From: Gemmatimonadaceae bacterium
Lineage (GTDB): Bacteria > Gemmatimonadota > Gemmatimonadetes > Gemmatimonadales > Gemmatimonadaceae
Length of the DNA stretch: 50,438 bases
Assembly: GCA_025362035.1 (NCBI GenBank)
Contig: JANYIN010000053.1
Span: 1 to 50,438, forward strand
Direction of reading: 5' to 3'
The position numbers and the translations under genes were made by a program. The notes under the pieces were generated by a model. The model was given only the letters and a program-made list of their open reading frames with translations, ran no database searches and had not been told where the DNA came from. Shown here in pieces: positions 32,620 through 42,246 of the stretch (positions are counted from its first letter, which is position 1; each line of letters opens with the position of its first letter).

Positions 32620-33851
32620 CAGAGGACTTCTTCCAGGATCTGGAGGCCGCGCAGCAGTTCATCCTGTGTCGCCACGAGTGGCGGGAGCATGCGAACTGTG
32701 TAATCGCCCGCCGAACAGATCAACAGTCCGCGACCCAGGGCTTCGCTGACGACGTGTGCTGCGGTTCCCATGACGTCGATCCCCCACATCAAGCCCACGC
32801 CACGAACCTGCCGGACACGGCTCGTACGGTGGGCGATCTCGTTCAGCTGCTTGCCGAACCATGCACCCACTTCCCGCACATGTTCCAACAACGCGGGGTC
32901 GGAGAGCCTGTCGAGGACATGCAGCGCCACGGTTGCGACGAATGGCCCACCGCCAAACGTGGTACCGTGATCACCAGCTTTGATCACGGACGCGATCTCG
33001 TTGGTCATGAGGACGGCGCCCATGGGAAGACCGCCCGCAATCGGCTTGGCCAGCGTGACCATGTCCGGAACGATGCCTGCCTGCTCATGGGCAAACAATG
33101 TCCCGGTGCGTCCCAGGCCGCACTGGATCTCGTCCAGAATGAGCGCGATGTGACGCGCTTTCGTCATGGCGCGAAGCTCGCGCAGAAACCCGTGGTCCAG
33201 CACGCGCACGCCGCCCTCGCCCTGTACCGGCTCGACGATGAGTGCTGCGACCGTGTCCTCGCTCAACGCGGCATCGAGCTCGTGCAAGTCGCGTTCGAAG
33301 ATGGAAATACCCGGCGTCAGTGGGCGGAACGGCAGTCGGTAGCCCGGACGATCCGTCGCGGCGAGCGTGCCGAACAGTCGGCCGTGGAATGCTCCGCGGA
33401 GCGCGATGATCTCGTGTTTGGCATCACCCAGGTTCCGTGCCCACCGCCGAGCGAACTTGAACGCACCCTCGTTGGCTTCCGCGCCGGAGTTGCAGAAGAA
33501 CACCTTGTCCGCGAACGATTTCGCGACGAGTGCCGCAGCCAGCCGTTCACCCGCTGACGTACTGTACAAGTTCGACGTGTGCACGAGGCCTTCAGCAGCC
33601 GCGTGTATGGCGGTCTTCAGGCCGGTGTCGTCATAGCCCAGTGCGTTGACGGCAATGCCGCTCACGAAATCGAGATAGCCTTTCCCTTCAGCATCGTAGA
33701 GGTATACGCCGCTGCCTCGGACGAACTCCACGGGGGCTCGCTTGTATGTGCCCAGGATGGGGCTCTCCATCGTTGCCGCGACGGCGGCCTGCCGAGGCAT
33801 CGGGCTCGCCAGCGGTGATTCATTCATCGGTATGACCGTTGGTGCCGTCAT
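32619..33851 (-). CDS. argD: acetylornithine aminotransferase
   Basis: A 410-residue PLP-dependent class III transaminase that converts N-acetylglutamate semialdehyde to N-acetylornithine. The PLP lysine is K269 in [28 protein letters not shown] and [14 protein letters not shown] are typical. The start at 33851 overlaps the argB stop as ATGA; a GTG two codons earlier would be out of step with this coupling. Ordinary length. Part of the argC-argB-argD-argA operon. Confidence 0.95.
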   Translation of the reverse strand: MTAPTVIPMNESPLASPMPRQAAVAATMESPILGTYKRAPVEFVRGSGVYLYDAEGKGYLDFVSGIAVNALGYDDTGLKTAIHAAAEGLVHTSNLYSTSAGERLAAALVAKSFADKVFFCNSGAEANEGAFKFARRWARNLGDAKHEIIALRGAFHGRLFGTLAATDRPGYRLPFRPLTPGISIFERDLHELDAALSEDTVAALIVEPVQGEGGVRVLDHGFLRELRAMTKARHIALILDEIQCGLGRTGTLFAHEQAGIVPDMVTLAKPIAGGLPMGAVLMTNEIASVIKAGDHGTTFGGGPFVATVALHVLDRLSDPALLEHVREVGAWFGKQLNEIAHRTSRVRQVRGVGLMWGIDVMGTAAHVVSEALGRGLLICSAGDYTVRMLPPLVATQDELLRGLQILEEVL

Positions 33852-34615
33852 GCGCACACACTCCCCACTCGCGTCAAGAGGGTGCCACGATCGAGGTGCT
33901 CGATCGCGGCGATATCGGAAATACGGACCCGTTCCACTCCGCCTTCCAGCGCGGTGAGGGCGGCCTGGAGCTTTGCGCCCATTCCACCGTGTGCCGTTCC
34001 CTCGTCGATCATGCGTTGCGCGTCGTCGGGGCCGAGCATCGAGACCGGTGCGCCATCCACGAGGACGCCCGCAACGTCCGAGACGAGCAGCAATTCGTCC
34101 GCATCGAGCGCCACGGCGATGTGCGCGGCGGCGTCATCGCCGTTCACATTGAGCACCATGCTCGGCGACGCATCCATGCCGCGACTCACTGGAGAGATCA
34201 CGGGAAGGTAGCCTCCCGCCAACAGGTGTCGAAGCAGGCCCACGTTCACTGCCGCCGGTGATCCGACGAACCCGTACTGCGAGACATCCAGCGGCGTCGC
34301 GGACAGGAGCGCACCGTCCTCTCCGGAGAGGCCAAGGGCGGGGACGCCGGATGAAATGAGCGCGCTCACAAGGCGCTTGTTTGCCGATCCAGACAGCGCC
34401 ATCCGAATGATTTCGAGATCGAGTTGGGTCGTGAAGCGGCGGCCACCCTTGAACTGCGAGTCTGCGCCGTAGAGGCGCTGCAGCGCTGACACTTCATTGC
34501 CGCCACCGTGCACGACGACGAGGGATCCGGGCGCCTTCCGATGCGCGGCGGCGAGTGCCGGCGACAGCGACGGATCCGACTGTGGGCGCCCGCCGACCTT
34601 GATGACGCGCGTCAT
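33848..34615 (-). CDS. argB: acetylglutamate kinase
   Basis: A 255-residue amino-acid kinase phosphorylating N-acetylglutamate. Visible motifs: TRVIKVGGR at the N-terminus, VVVHGGGNEVSALQRL for the substrate and VLNVNGDDAAAHIAVAL with the late GGMGAKLQAA segment. ATG 34615 overlaps the argC stop as ATGA, which sets the start. The N-terminal helix that lets arginine-sensitive hexameric kinases bind arginine is missing, so the enzyme is probably not inhibited by arginine, and control is likely through ArgR instead (inference). Confidence 0.94.
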   Translation of the reverse strand: MTRVIKVGGRPQSDPSLSPALAAAHRKAPGSLVVVHGGGNEVSALQRLYGADSQFKGGRRFTTQLDLEIIRMALSGSANKRLVSALISSGVPALGLSGEDGALLSATPLDVSQYGFVGSPAAVNVGLLRHLLAGGYLPVISPVSRGMDASPSMVLNVNGDDAAAHIAVALDADELLLVSDVAGVLVDGAPVSMLGPDDAQRMIDEGTAHGGMGAKLQAALTALEGGVERVRISDIAAIEHLDRGTLLTRVGSVCA

Positions 34616-35586
34616 GGCGGCAACCCGGCGCACTCGTCCAGCGCAAACATGAGGTTTGCGTTCTGTAGCGCCTGGCCAGCCGCGCCTTTCACCAGATTGT
34701 CCAGCGCTGACGTCACCAGTAGTGTCGGTATGCGCGTGCCCGCAATCATCGCCGCGGTCAGTCGTACCACATTCCGTCGCAGGACGTCGCGCAACATCGG
34801 TTGTTCATCCACGACTTCAATGAAGGGCTCGTTCGCATACGCCTCCCGGAAGAAGGCGACCGGGTCTTCAAGCGGCGCGATCAACGGGACGGTGATGGTG
34901 GAGAGAATCCCGCGCGGCACGGGAAGCAGGTGTGGCGTGAAGATGAGATCCGCGTCTCCGCCGAGCGCTGTCAGCGTGGCCGTCATCTCCTTGAGGTGGC
35001 GATGGACGTTGCCCACGGCGTACGCGCGATAGTCGTCAGCGACCTCCGCGAACAGCAACTCTCGCTTCGGCGAATTGCCCGCGCCACTGACGCCGCTGGA
35101 CGCGTTCACGACGATTGCTCCACCGGCGATCACGAGACGCGCCCTCACGAGCGGGGCCAGGGCGAGCAGAATCGACGTGGGATAGCACCCCGGGTTTGCC
35201 ACAACGGTCGCCGAGCGGATAGCCGACCTCGTCGAGGTGCCGAGTTCGGGCATGCCATAGACGGCCCCGATCGCTTCCTGCCCGTTTCCCGGACGGAGAT
35301 CGCTGGAGAGGTCCACCACGCGCGATCCGGCTGCCTGTGCGCGTTCCACCCATGGGAGCGACGCGCCATGCGGAAGTGCGGAAAAGACCACGCCGACCCG
35401 ATCGAACGACACGTCGTCGTTGGCGGCATACGTGATCTGCTGTCGCGCGACCCGCATGCTCTGACCACGCTGCTCGTTCGCGGTGGCGAACGAGAGCGAG
35501 AACCGCGGATGCTGGCCGATGAGCGCACACAGCTCGCGACCGGCGTAGCCGCTGGCACCGAGTACGCCGACAGGGATCTTATTCAC
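34612..35586 (-). CDS. argC: N-acetyl-gamma-glutamyl-phosphate reductase
   Basis: A 324-residue NADPH-dependent reductase. The dinucleotide-binding start VGVLGASGYAGRELCALI is followed by the active cysteine C134 in ANPGCYPTS and by GVSGAGN and VGNVHRHLKEM segments. GTG start at 35586, since the first in-frame ATG would remove the cofactor motif. First gene of the minus-strand arginine operon; the divergent argR gene starts 94 bases away and a TGCAT-type palindrome lies in between, close to the argC start. Confidence 0.95.
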   Translation of the reverse strand: MNKIPVGVLGASGYAGRELCALIGQHPRFSLSFATANEQRGQSMRVARQQITYAANDDVSFDRVGVVFSALPHGASLPWVERAQAAGSRVVDLSSDLRPGNGQEAIGAVYGMPELGTSTRSAIRSATVVANPGCYPTSILLALAPLVRARLVIAGGAIVVNASSGVSGAGNSPKRELLFAEVADDYRAYAVGNVHRHLKEMTATLTALGGDADLIFTPHLLPVPRGILSTITVPLIAPLEDPVAFFREAYANEPFIEVVDEQPMLRDVLRRNVVRLTAAMIAGTRIPTLLVTSALDNLVKGAAGQALQNANLMFALDECAGLPP

Positions 35587-35593
35587 AACTTAA

Positions 35594-35607
35594 TGCATAA
35601 TCATGCA
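35594..35607. promoter_or_regulatory. putative ArgR box between argC and argR
   Basis: TGCATAATCATGCA: half-sites TGCAT and ATGCA around AATC. The 5-4-5 geometry equals that of the classical ARG box (TGAAT-N4-ATTCA) with one base changed per arm. It sits 8 bases upstream of the argC start in the argC-argR divergent region, so it could repress argC and argR together. A -10-like TAGAAT for argR lies at 35653-35658. Confidence 0.6.
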
Positions 35608-35680
35608 CTGCGTATAGGTCAATCCCGGCTTTCCGCTTTCTGGTGCTCGTGGTAGAATGGGCCTGTCCCTTGGAGGGTCA

Positions 35681-36142
35681 ATGACCAAGAAGCGGGTACG
35701 CCAGACATCCATCTTGGATCTGGTTTCGTCGCATGTTGTTGGAAGTCAGGAGGAGCTCCGCATGCTACTGCTTGAGCGGGGGATGGACGTCACGCAGGCT
35801 ACTCTGTCTCGCGACTTGCGTGATCTGGGGCTCGCGCGCGTTTCCACTGAGGACGGCGGCCGCTACGTGCTGCCGGAGTCCCTCGTTTCTGATGACGGTA
35901 AACCATTGCTTGACAACCTTTTGCCGCAATTATTCTCTCGAATTGACGGCGTCGGCGAGCTGATCGTACTCCACACCGTTCGCAGCGGGGCACAGCCGAT
36001 CGCCGAAGCCATCGATCAGGAGGAGTATGAGGAGGTGCTTGGTACGATCGCCGGCGACGACACCATTCTGATTGTGACGCGATCGGCGGAGGCACGCGCT
36101 TCACTGACACGCCGCCTGCTGAATCTGGCTGGTGAAGTCTAG
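35681..36142 (+). CDS. argR: arginine repressor
   Basis: A 153-residue ArgR. The N-terminal winged helix contains QEELRMLLLERGMDVTQATLSRDLRDLG, the recognition helix region; the C-terminal hexamerisation/arginine-binding domain ends with the acidic-aspartate segment GTIAGDDTILIV that contacts arginine. ATG 35681 is 5 bases behind GGAGGG; an earlier ATG at 35657 lacks such a site. Encoded between argC and argG, it probably represses both by binding the TGCAT palindromes. Length is typical. Confidence 0.94.
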   Translation: MTKKRVRQTSILDLVSSHVVGSQEELRMLLLERGMDVTQATLSRDLRDLGLARVSTEDGGRYVLPESLVSDDGKPLLDNLLPQLFSRIDGVGELIVLHTVRSGAQPIAEAIDQEEYEEVLGTIAGDDTILIVTRSAEARASLTRRLLNLAGEV

Positions 36143-36204
36143 TTCAGCCAACCGAGGCTGAGATCCATTACGGAAGGGTTGACTCCATTCGGCATTCTGT
36201 GTAA

Positions 36205-36225
36205 ATATGCATGAGTTCTGCATAT
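36205..36225 (+). promoter_or_regulatory. putative ArgR box upstream of argG
   Basis: ATATGCA-N7-TGCATAT, a perfect 7-bp inverted repeat with half-site TGCAT as at the argC promoter, ending 16 bases before the argG ATG. The spacer is longer than in the argC box, so the second half may belong to an adjacent box. Position over the ribosome site region fits repression. Confidence 0.55.
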
Positions 36226-36241
36226 CTTTCTCAGGAGCGCC

Positions 36242-37492
36242 ATGTCTCGCACTATCGTCCTTGCCTATTCTGGCGGACTCGACACGTCGATCATCGTTCC
36301 GTGGTTGCGCGAGCACTACGATGCGCGCGTGATCTGCGTCGCTGCCGACATCGGTCAGGGGGGCGATGAATTGCGTGGCGTCCGCGACAAGGCGCTCGCG
36401 TCGGGTGCGGACGAATGCTTCGTCGAGGATCTGCGCGAGGAGTTCGTGCGCGACTTCATTTTCCCGACGTTGCGAGCGGGCGCTATCTACAACCGGAAGT
36501 ACCTGCTCGGTACCGCCATGGCGCGGCCGCTCATTGCCAAGCGGCAAGTCGAGATCGCCCGGAGCGTCGGCGCGGATGCGTTGGCGCACGGATGTACCGG
36601 CAAGGGTAACGATCAAGTCCGTTTCGAGATGACGTTTGCCACGCTCGCGCCGGAACTTCCCGTCATCGCGCCGTGGCGCGAGTGGACCATTCGCAGCCGC
36701 GAGGATGCTATCGACTATGCGGCGGCCAAAGGCATTCCGATCGCTGCCACAAAGGAGAAGATCTATTCGCGGGATGCCAACCTCTGGCACCTTTCGCACG
36801 AAGGCGGCATCCTCGAAGACCCCAACGCCGCGCCGCCCGACGATCTGTTCATGCTGACCACCAACCCCTCGCATGCGCCTGACGCGCCTGAGGACGTGGT
36901 TATCGGCTTTGAGCGCGGCACGCCGGTATCCGTGAACGGAAGGAAGCTGGGACCCGTTGCGCTCGTCACTGCGCTGAATGCCATCGGCGGTCGTCACGGC
37001 GTCGGACGCATCGACCTGGTCGAAGATCGCATGGTCGGCATGAAGTCGCGGGGCGTTTACGAGACGCCAGGGGGGACGCTGCTGTACACGGCGCACTCGG
37101 AGCTCGAGCAACTCGTTCTGGATCGAAAGACTCTCTCGGCGAAGGACATGATTGCGCCCCGGTACGCCGACCTGGTGTACGAGGGCCGCTGGTGGACCAC
37201 GGAGCGCGAGGCCTACGACGCGTTCGTGAATGTCACGCAAGAACGTATTTCCGGAACGGTCACGCTCCGACTGTTCAAGGGCGCTGTCGCGGTGGCGGGC
37301 CGGGAGAGCATCCACGCGCTGTATGACGAACGCTTCGTCACATTCGGCGAGGACGACGTGTACCAGCAGAGCGATGCCGCCGGCTTCATACGCCTCTTCG
37401 CGCTTCCCGCTCGCGTGCGTGCCATCAAGGACCGGGAGCTTGCCATCGCACAAGCGGCGGCGGAGTCCGTCGAGGAACTGGCTGCGGTGTGA
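36242..37492 (+). CDS. argG: argininosuccinate synthase
   Basis: A 416-residue ATP-dependent ligase joining citrulline and aspartate. The ATP-pyrophosphatase signature AYSGGLDTS is at residues 8-16, [10 protein letters not shown] and the [18 protein letters not shown] segment are standard. CAGGAG lies 6 bases before the ATG. It is the first gene of argG-argH, directly behind argR, with a TGCAT palindrome in front. The next gene, argH, begins 75 bases on. Confidence 0.96.
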   Translation: MSRTIVLAYSGGLDTSIIVPWLREHYDARVICVAADIGQGGDELRGVRDKALASGADECFVEDLREEFVRDFIFPTLRAGAIYNRKYLLGTAMARPLIAKRQVEIARSVGADALAHGCTGKGNDQVRFEMTFATLAPELPVIAPWREWTIRSREDAIDYAAAKGIPIAATKEKIYSRDANLWHLSHEGGILEDPNAAPPDDLFMLTTNPSHAPDAPEDVVIGFERGTPVSVNGRKLGPVALVTALNAIGGRHGVGRIDLVEDRMVGMKSRGVYETPGGTLLYTAHSELEQLVLDRKTLSAKDMIAPRYADLVYEGRWWTTEREAYDAFVNVTQERISGTVTLRLFKGAVAVAGRESIHALYDERFVTFGEDDVYQQSDAAGFIRLFALPARVRAIKDRELAIAQAAAESVEELAAV

Positions 37493-37567
37493 CAACGGTG
37501 CCCACCCCGCATGCGACCGCGCGATGCGCCAGAGGCAGCCGTGGCGGCTGACGGCGGCAGGGCGCCG

Positions 37568-38977
37568 ATGAAGGCACACAAGCTGTGGGGTGGACGTTTC
37601 GGCGCCGCCCCCACCGCCGCGTTCGACGCGCTCAACAATTCCATTGGCGTCGACTTCCGGCTCTGGCCCTACGACATCCGCCTCTCCAAGGCGTGGGCGA
37701 TGGCGCTCTGGGGGGCGAACGTCCTCACACTCGACGAGAGCAAACTGCTCGAGCGCGGACTCGATGCAGTCGCCGCTCGGCTGGACTCGGGCGAGCTTCC
37801 GTTAGCGTCCGACGAAGACGTGCATACACTCATCGATCGGCTTCTTCACGAAGAAACCGGTGACGTTGCGTCGAAGCTGCATACCGGACGGAGTCGCAAC
37901 GACCAGGTCGCCACGGCGACGCGGTTGTGGACAATGGACGCCTGCCAACATCTCGATTCCGCCCTGCGTGGTCTCGAGCAGGTCATGATCGATCAAGCCA
38001 CGACGATCGAAACAGCGCTCATGCCATCGTATACACACATGCAGCGCGCGATTCCCGTGTTCGGCGCGCATTGGTTACTGTCGCACTTCTGGCCGCTCGA
38101 GCGCGATCGTGCTCGCCTCAAGGCCACCCATCGTTCCGCCGCCGTGCTGCCACTTGGCTCCGGTGCGGTTGCAGGCTGCGCGTATCCGATTTCTCGCGTC
38201 CTGCTGCAGGGAACGCTTGGCTTCGACGCCATGTCGACGAATTCGATCGACGCGGTGAGCGATCGCGATTTCATCGCTGAGCTACTCTTTGCCGCCACCA
38301 TGATTGGTACGCACCTGTCCCGGCTCGCGGAAGATCTGATCATCTATGGCTCCAGCGAGTTTGGTTTCGTGCAGTTCGGCGAGGGTTACACGAGCGGATC
38401 GAGCATGATGCCGCAAAAGCGGAATCCCGACGCACTCGAGCTTGCACGTGGGTCAGCCGCGCGGATGCTTGGTGATCTCGTGTCGCTGCTGGCGACGCTG
38501 AAGGGATTGCCGACGAGTTACAACAAGGACTTGCAGGACGACAAGCGCACACTGTTCGACGCAACGGATACGCTGCTGCTGGTGCTGCCCGCAGTGGCTG
38601 GGGCACTCGCCGAATGCACGTTCCGGAAGGAGCGTATGAAGGCGGCTCTCTCGAGCACGATGATGGCGACTGATCTGGCTGACTATCTCGTGCGGAAGGG
38701 TGTCACGTTTCGTGATGCGCACGGCGCTGTGGGCCGGTTGGTTCGCGAGAGCGAGGCGAGCGGCGTCGAGATGCAATTGCTGCCGTTCAGTTCCTTCACG
38801 GCGGCTCACGCACTCTTCAGCGACGATGTCTCGGATGCATTGAGCCCGGAACAGTCGGTCATGCAGCGCGAAGTGGAGGGAGCAACAGGTCCGGTGGCGG
38901 TAGGAGCGCAACTCGACGCCGCCAGGATTGCACTCCTGCCTCCGCCCACACCTCGGTCCGGTAATGCGGTAGTGTGA
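37568..38977 (+). CDS. argH: argininosuccinate lyase
   Basis: A 469-residue enzyme of the fumarase/aspartase family releasing arginine and fumarate. The signature GSSMMPQKRNPD is at residues 277-288, and HTGRSRNDQVATATRLW near residue 100. Start ATG 37568 (MKAHKLWGG) is preferred; a longer in-frame start at 37511 adds 19 non-family residues. Genes for ornithine carbamoyltransferase and acetylornithine deacetylase are not in this window, so the pathway is completed elsewhere. Confidence 0.95.
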   Translation: MKAHKLWGGRFGAAPTAAFDALNNSIGVDFRLWPYDIRLSKAWAMALWGANVLTLDESKLLERGLDAVAARLDSGELPLASDEDVHTLIDRLLHEETGDVASKLHTGRSRNDQVATATRLWTMDACQHLDSALRGLEQVMIDQATTIETALMPSYTHMQRAIPVFGAHWLLSHFWPLERDRARLKATHRSAAVLPLGSGAVAGCAYPISRVLLQGTLGFDAMSTNSIDAVSDRDFIAELLFAATMIGTHLSRLAEDLIIYGSSEFGFVQFGEGYTSGSSMMPQKRNPDALELARGSAARMLGDLVSLLATLKGLPTSYNKDLQDDKRTLFDATDTLLLVLPAVAGALAECTFRKERMKAALSSTMMATDLADYLVRKGVTFRDAHGAVGRLVRESEASGVEMQLLPFSSFTAAHALFSDDVSDALSPEQSVMQREVEGATGPVAVGAQLDAARIALLPPPTPRSGNAVV

Positions 38978-39030
38978 TCAGGCAGGCGGACGCGCTGCGA
39001 CACGCCCCCGCTTCAAAACGTGCGTCGGCT

Positions 39031-39519
39031 TCAGCCGTGACGCGCGAACACAGAGGTCGAGCCGTTGGCGGCAAATGCGATGACGGAGTACTGATCCGCC
39101 CTCGCAGGCCCTTCCATACCTGGGGAACCGCTTGGCATCCCTGGTACGGCCAGGCCAAGCAGCCCTCGCGGCGCCGTCGCGAGCAGGCGCATCACGTCAC
39201 CCGCGGGCACGTGGCCCTCGATGAGGTACTTTCCCGCAAGCGCCGTGTGACATGAGCGTAACGCGACTGGAATGCCGATGCTGTCCTTCAGCGCCGCCAT
39301 ATCCGTCCGATCCGTGACGCTGGGGGCGAACCCGTTCTCACGCATGTACGTCACCCACTTGGCGCAGCACCCGCACGACGGGTCCTTGTAGACCGTAAGC
39401 GCCAACGGTACCTCCGATGCGCGCGCGGGAAGCATGGCGCCGGCAAACGAGCCGGCCGCGAGCATGCGGAGCCCCGTCGCGAGCATTTCACGCCGTGTGA
39501 CGTCTGGAGTGTCCATCAT
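39031..39519 (-). CDS. DUF411-family metal-binding protein
   Basis: A 162-residue exported protein. The N-terminus has a twin-arginine-like signal (TRREMLATGLRMLAAGSFAGAM). The mature part carries the DUF411 motif DPSCGCCAKWVTYMRENGF and ends in a C-terminal region with GIPVALRSCHTALAGKYLIEGHVPAGDV, whose third cysteine and histidine probably complete a copper site. Members of this family are often near copper resistance genes; no such gene is seen here, but a cupredoxin lipoprotein occurs later in the window. Confidence 0.87.
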   Translation of the reverse strand: MMDTPDVTRREMLATGLRMLAAGSFAGAMLPARASEVPLALTVYKDPSCGCCAKWVTYMRENGFAPSVTDRTDMAALKDSIGIPVALRSCHTALAGKYLIEGHVPAGDVMRLLATAPRGLLGLAVPGMPSGSPGMEGPARADQYSVIAFAANGSTSVFARHG

Positions 39520-39576
39520 CCGCCTTGTCTCCCGGCGCCCACGACGCCGCTGGTCCGCTTGTTCGTGAGATCCAAC

Positions 39577-41298
39577 CTAGCGCACGTGCTGCACCGCGTC
39601 GATGCCGATGGGTGTCGGTCGAATCTTGCTGCGACGATTGCGTTTCTTTTGCGCGTAGAGTTCGGCGTCAGCGCGCTCCATCGCGTCGCGCAGCGGCAGC
39701 GCCGGATCGAGTGGGCTCGCGCCAACGCTCGCCGACACGACATAGGGCAGATCGTATGGTGTGTGCGTCGCGATCGCCGCCTCGAGCCGCCCCGCAATCA
39801 GCAAAGCCGCCTCTCCGCTTCCGTCCACCATGAGCGCGACGAACTCGTCTCCACTCCATCGCGCAACGATGTCGGTCTCGCGGAAGATGCTGCGTAGCGC
39901 ACTTGCGACGAGCCGAATGGCCGCATCACCTGCGGCATGGCCATGTTCGTCGTTGATCTGCTTCAGCCGGTCGAGATCGGCGAACACGAGGACCGGCGTA
40001 CTGCCGTGGCGCCGCGCGCGCGCGAGCTCCTGCTCGGCAAAGAGCGTGAAGGCACGACGATTTTGCAAGCCAGTGAGCTCGTCCACGAGCGCCAGCGCGT
40101 GCAGGTCCCGCTCGTAGCGCAATTGCGCCGTGATGTCCCGAGCAAGCACCAGTGTGGCGGGGCGGTCGTGGTAGACGCAGCGGCTCATGGTCACCTCGAC
40201 ATCCACGACATTGCCAGCAGTATCGAGCATCCTCGCGCGGGGACGGGGGGCCCGTGCAAATGGCGGTGTACCCCGGAGGGCCTCGTCCTCGGAGAACGAC
40301 GATAGAGCGTCCGGGTGCACGTACCTCGCCAGCGGCTGGCCGGCGAGTGTCTGCTCGGACGGCAGACCCAACAGCTCGGCAGCAGCGGGATTGGTGAAGA
40401 GAATGTCGCCGTGAGCGTGGACAATGACGGCATCCGGGAGCAACGCGAGGATCTGCGCATACCGAGCTTCGGTTTCGCGCAGCGTTCGGAGCTGCCGGCG
40501 AGTTCCAAGACGCGCGAGGGCGAGGAGCCCTCCGGTTATGATGGAGACCAACAACGCGATCCAGACCGTCCGCGCTGACCGGCCGCTTGGCTCCAGCCCC
40601 TTCTGTACGTCCGCGGCATCCCGTGGGACGACTTGCCACACTACGGGATCCTCAGCGTTGTCCTGGTACGATGTGACCACCCCGACAACGATCAGGCTGT
40701 CTCGCTCGCGGATTCTTGCAAGATCGATTGAAGCGCCGTGGTTAGCCGGCACCCAGACCGTGAGGATACGGTGCGTCGTCGGCGAGTCGTCGCGAAGCCG
40801 CAGGTACTGCCCTCCTTCACTTCGACCGAAGCCGGCCACACGGCCATGCACGCGGATCAATTGCCCTGGATGCCGTGCGATGACCGCTTGTTCAATCGGA
40901 AGATCCAGTGGAAGCACCGGGCGCCGTGGAGCGTTGGCGACCTCCACGCGCGTCGCTGCTAGTTCGATGTTCCCCCTGTAGCTCTTGATCTTGCCGGTAG
41001 CGACAACGCTGTCACCCACATGCACTACGGGTTGCGTACTACGAGAGAAGATCCTGATGCCACCCGACCCGTCCTGGATCGCGATGTCGAACGCGCTGGA
41101 CTGCAGCTGGCCCGAGCCGACGACGGCACGTCCCGCAACGGTCACGTCCCGCCCTGCCCCCTGAAGGGCGATCGCATGAGCGATGGACAACGTGCTTCCT
41201 CTCGATGGCGCAACGGCGACTTGACCCGATACGGCAGCCGGGATGGCAATCGCCGTGCTGACAAACGCAGTGATCACGACAAACGATCGACTGTTCAT
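39577..41298 (-). CDS. diguanylate cyclase with OB-fold and PAS domains
   Basis: About 573 residues from ATG 41298. Order: signal segment (VVITAFVSTAIAIPAAVSGQ), two OB-fold-like periplasmic domains (about 45-220, e.g. VTVAGRAVVGSGQLQSSAFD and GQLIRVHGRVAGFG), a membrane segment (TVWIALLVSIITGGLLALARL) near 250-270, a PAS domain (about 285-400, ILFTNPAAAELLGL), and a GGDEF domain whose signature reads ARWSGDEF. An RxxD motif (RETD) lies five residues before it, the position of the product-inhibition I-site. It should make cyclic di-GMP and probably senses something in the periplasm. Confidence 0.88.
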   Translation of the reverse strand: MNSRSFVVITAFVSTAIAIPAAVSGQVAVAPSRGSTLSIAHAIALQGAGRDVTVAGRAVVGSGQLQSSAFDIAIQDGSGGIRIFSRSTQPVVHVGDSVVATGKIKSYRGNIELAATRVEVANAPRRPVLPLDLPIEQAVIARHPGQLIRVHGRVAGFGRSEGGQYLRLRDDSPTTHRILTVWVPANHGASIDLARIRERDSLIVVGVVTSYQDNAEDPVVWQVVPRDAADVQKGLEPSGRSARTVWIALLVSIITGGLLALARLGTRRQLRTLRETEARYAQILALLPDAVIVHAHGDILFTNPAAAELLGLPSEQTLAGQPLARYVHPDALSSFSEDEALRGTPPFARAPRPRARMLDTAGNVVDVEVTMSRCVYHDRPATLVLARDITAQLRYERDLHALALVDELTGLQNRRAFTLFAEQELARARRHGSTPVLVFADLDRLKQINDEHGHAAGDAAIRLVASALRSIFRETDIVARWSGDEFVALMVDGSGEAALLIAGRLEAAIATHTPYDLPYVVSASVGASPLDPALPLRDAMERADAELYAQKKRNRRSKIRPTPIGIDAVQHVR

Positions 41299-41364
41299 TT
41301 GTGGGGAGGAGGGAAGTAGCGCAGGGCAAGACTGCATCGCGGTCCGGGCGACTGCGACCAAAGA

Positions 41365-41595
41365 CTAATCGTGAGCGCGGTTCGCTCTCGTCCGACCGGA
41401 TCGACACGATACGCAGGTGGTGGAGCCCACGAGATCCGCGAGCAGCCGCCGTAACCACGACCCATGTAGATGCTGATAGCACAGGATGCGGCCGCAGTTG
41501 GTGCAAACGCCACCTTTCAACAGGTCCACACGTCCACCGCACTGATCGCAATCAGTTGTGACCTGAGAGCTTCGAAAGAATTCGAACTTTGCCAT
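41365..41595 (-). CDS. small zinc-ribbon protein
   Basis: A 76-residue protein with three cysteine pairs, CDQCGG, CTNCG and CVSC, plus an additional CYQH. The first two pairs probably bind one zinc, and the third with CYQH a second. An ATG codon at 41598 precedes the chosen one. The basic centre (SWLRRLLADL) is compatible with nucleic acid or membrane contact. No named family recognised. Confidence 0.6.
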   Translation of the reverse strand: MAKFEFFRSSQVTTDCDQCGGRVDLLKGGVCTNCGRILCYQHLHGSWLRRLLADLVGSTTCVSCRSGRTRANRAHD

Positions 41596-41598
41596 CAT

Positions 41599-42117
41599 CT
41601 CCGATTGGAGTCCGGCCTACTTCACCATCGTCCACGCTCGAGGCAGTCGTCCGTCCGACGATTGCCGTGCGGCATTGCGATTCCGCGATCGAGTCGAGGG
41701 CCGCCATGTCGAATCGGCCACGTTTCCTGTTGGACGACTGGAGTATGGCCGGCGTTGCTGATTACTCCGGTTACTGGGAACAGAAGCATGTGTCAGCGCT
41801 GGCTCGGCGCCGACTGGCCCGCTGCGAAGCGCGGGAGAGTTGTCACCTCGCCGATGTCCCGGTGGTGTCGGCCCGCCTGGGCCTCGCGTCGGCAGTTCCG
41901 GGGAGACCGATTGGGCGCTCCCATCAGCATTACAGGTCGTCCGCGCTGCCGCGCATCTTCAGAACCTCGTGACGGCCGTGATCAGGGTGAACTGTGCCTT
42001 TCTCGCCGTTCTGATTGGTTGCACCCCACTTGGTATCGCGCTTCGAAGAAAGGTCGTGAGCCCCGAGGAGAAGTCAAAGCCTATTGCCGATTAACGCGAG
42101 CGGCGGCCTTTTCGACG
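41599..42117. other. 0.5-kb stretch without a recognisable gene
   Basis: Several open frames cross this stretch but none resembles a known protein, has a ribosome site, or keeps a consistent codon bias along its length. Two neighbouring frames contain fragments that look protein-like (around 41706-41900 on the plus strand, and 41960-42090 in another frame), as if an old gene had decayed. It runs into the octamer tandem repeat. Confidence 0.4.
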
Positions 42118-42180
42118 CTGCGATGCTGCGATGCTGCGATGTTGCGATGCTGCGATGCTGCGATGCTGCGATGCTGCGCT
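42118..42180. repeat. octamer tandem repeat
   Basis: Seven copies of the 8-bp unit CTGCGATG (the fourth copy is TTGCGATG) and a partial eighth, from 42118 to 42180. Eight is not a multiple of three, so copy-number changes would shift any frame through it. It stands in a gene-poor stretch about 70 bases upstream of the large inverted repeat. Confidence 0.9.
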
Positions 42181-42246
42181 CAGAATTGCGGCAGCCCGAC
42201 ACGTTCGTTGTGGCAGCGGAAGATCTTTTCTAACCGTCCATTAAGT

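Noticed and set aside
36101-37579. Long minus-strand frame opposite argG
   Set aside because: Antisense of a conserved, well recognised argG; an effect of high GC.
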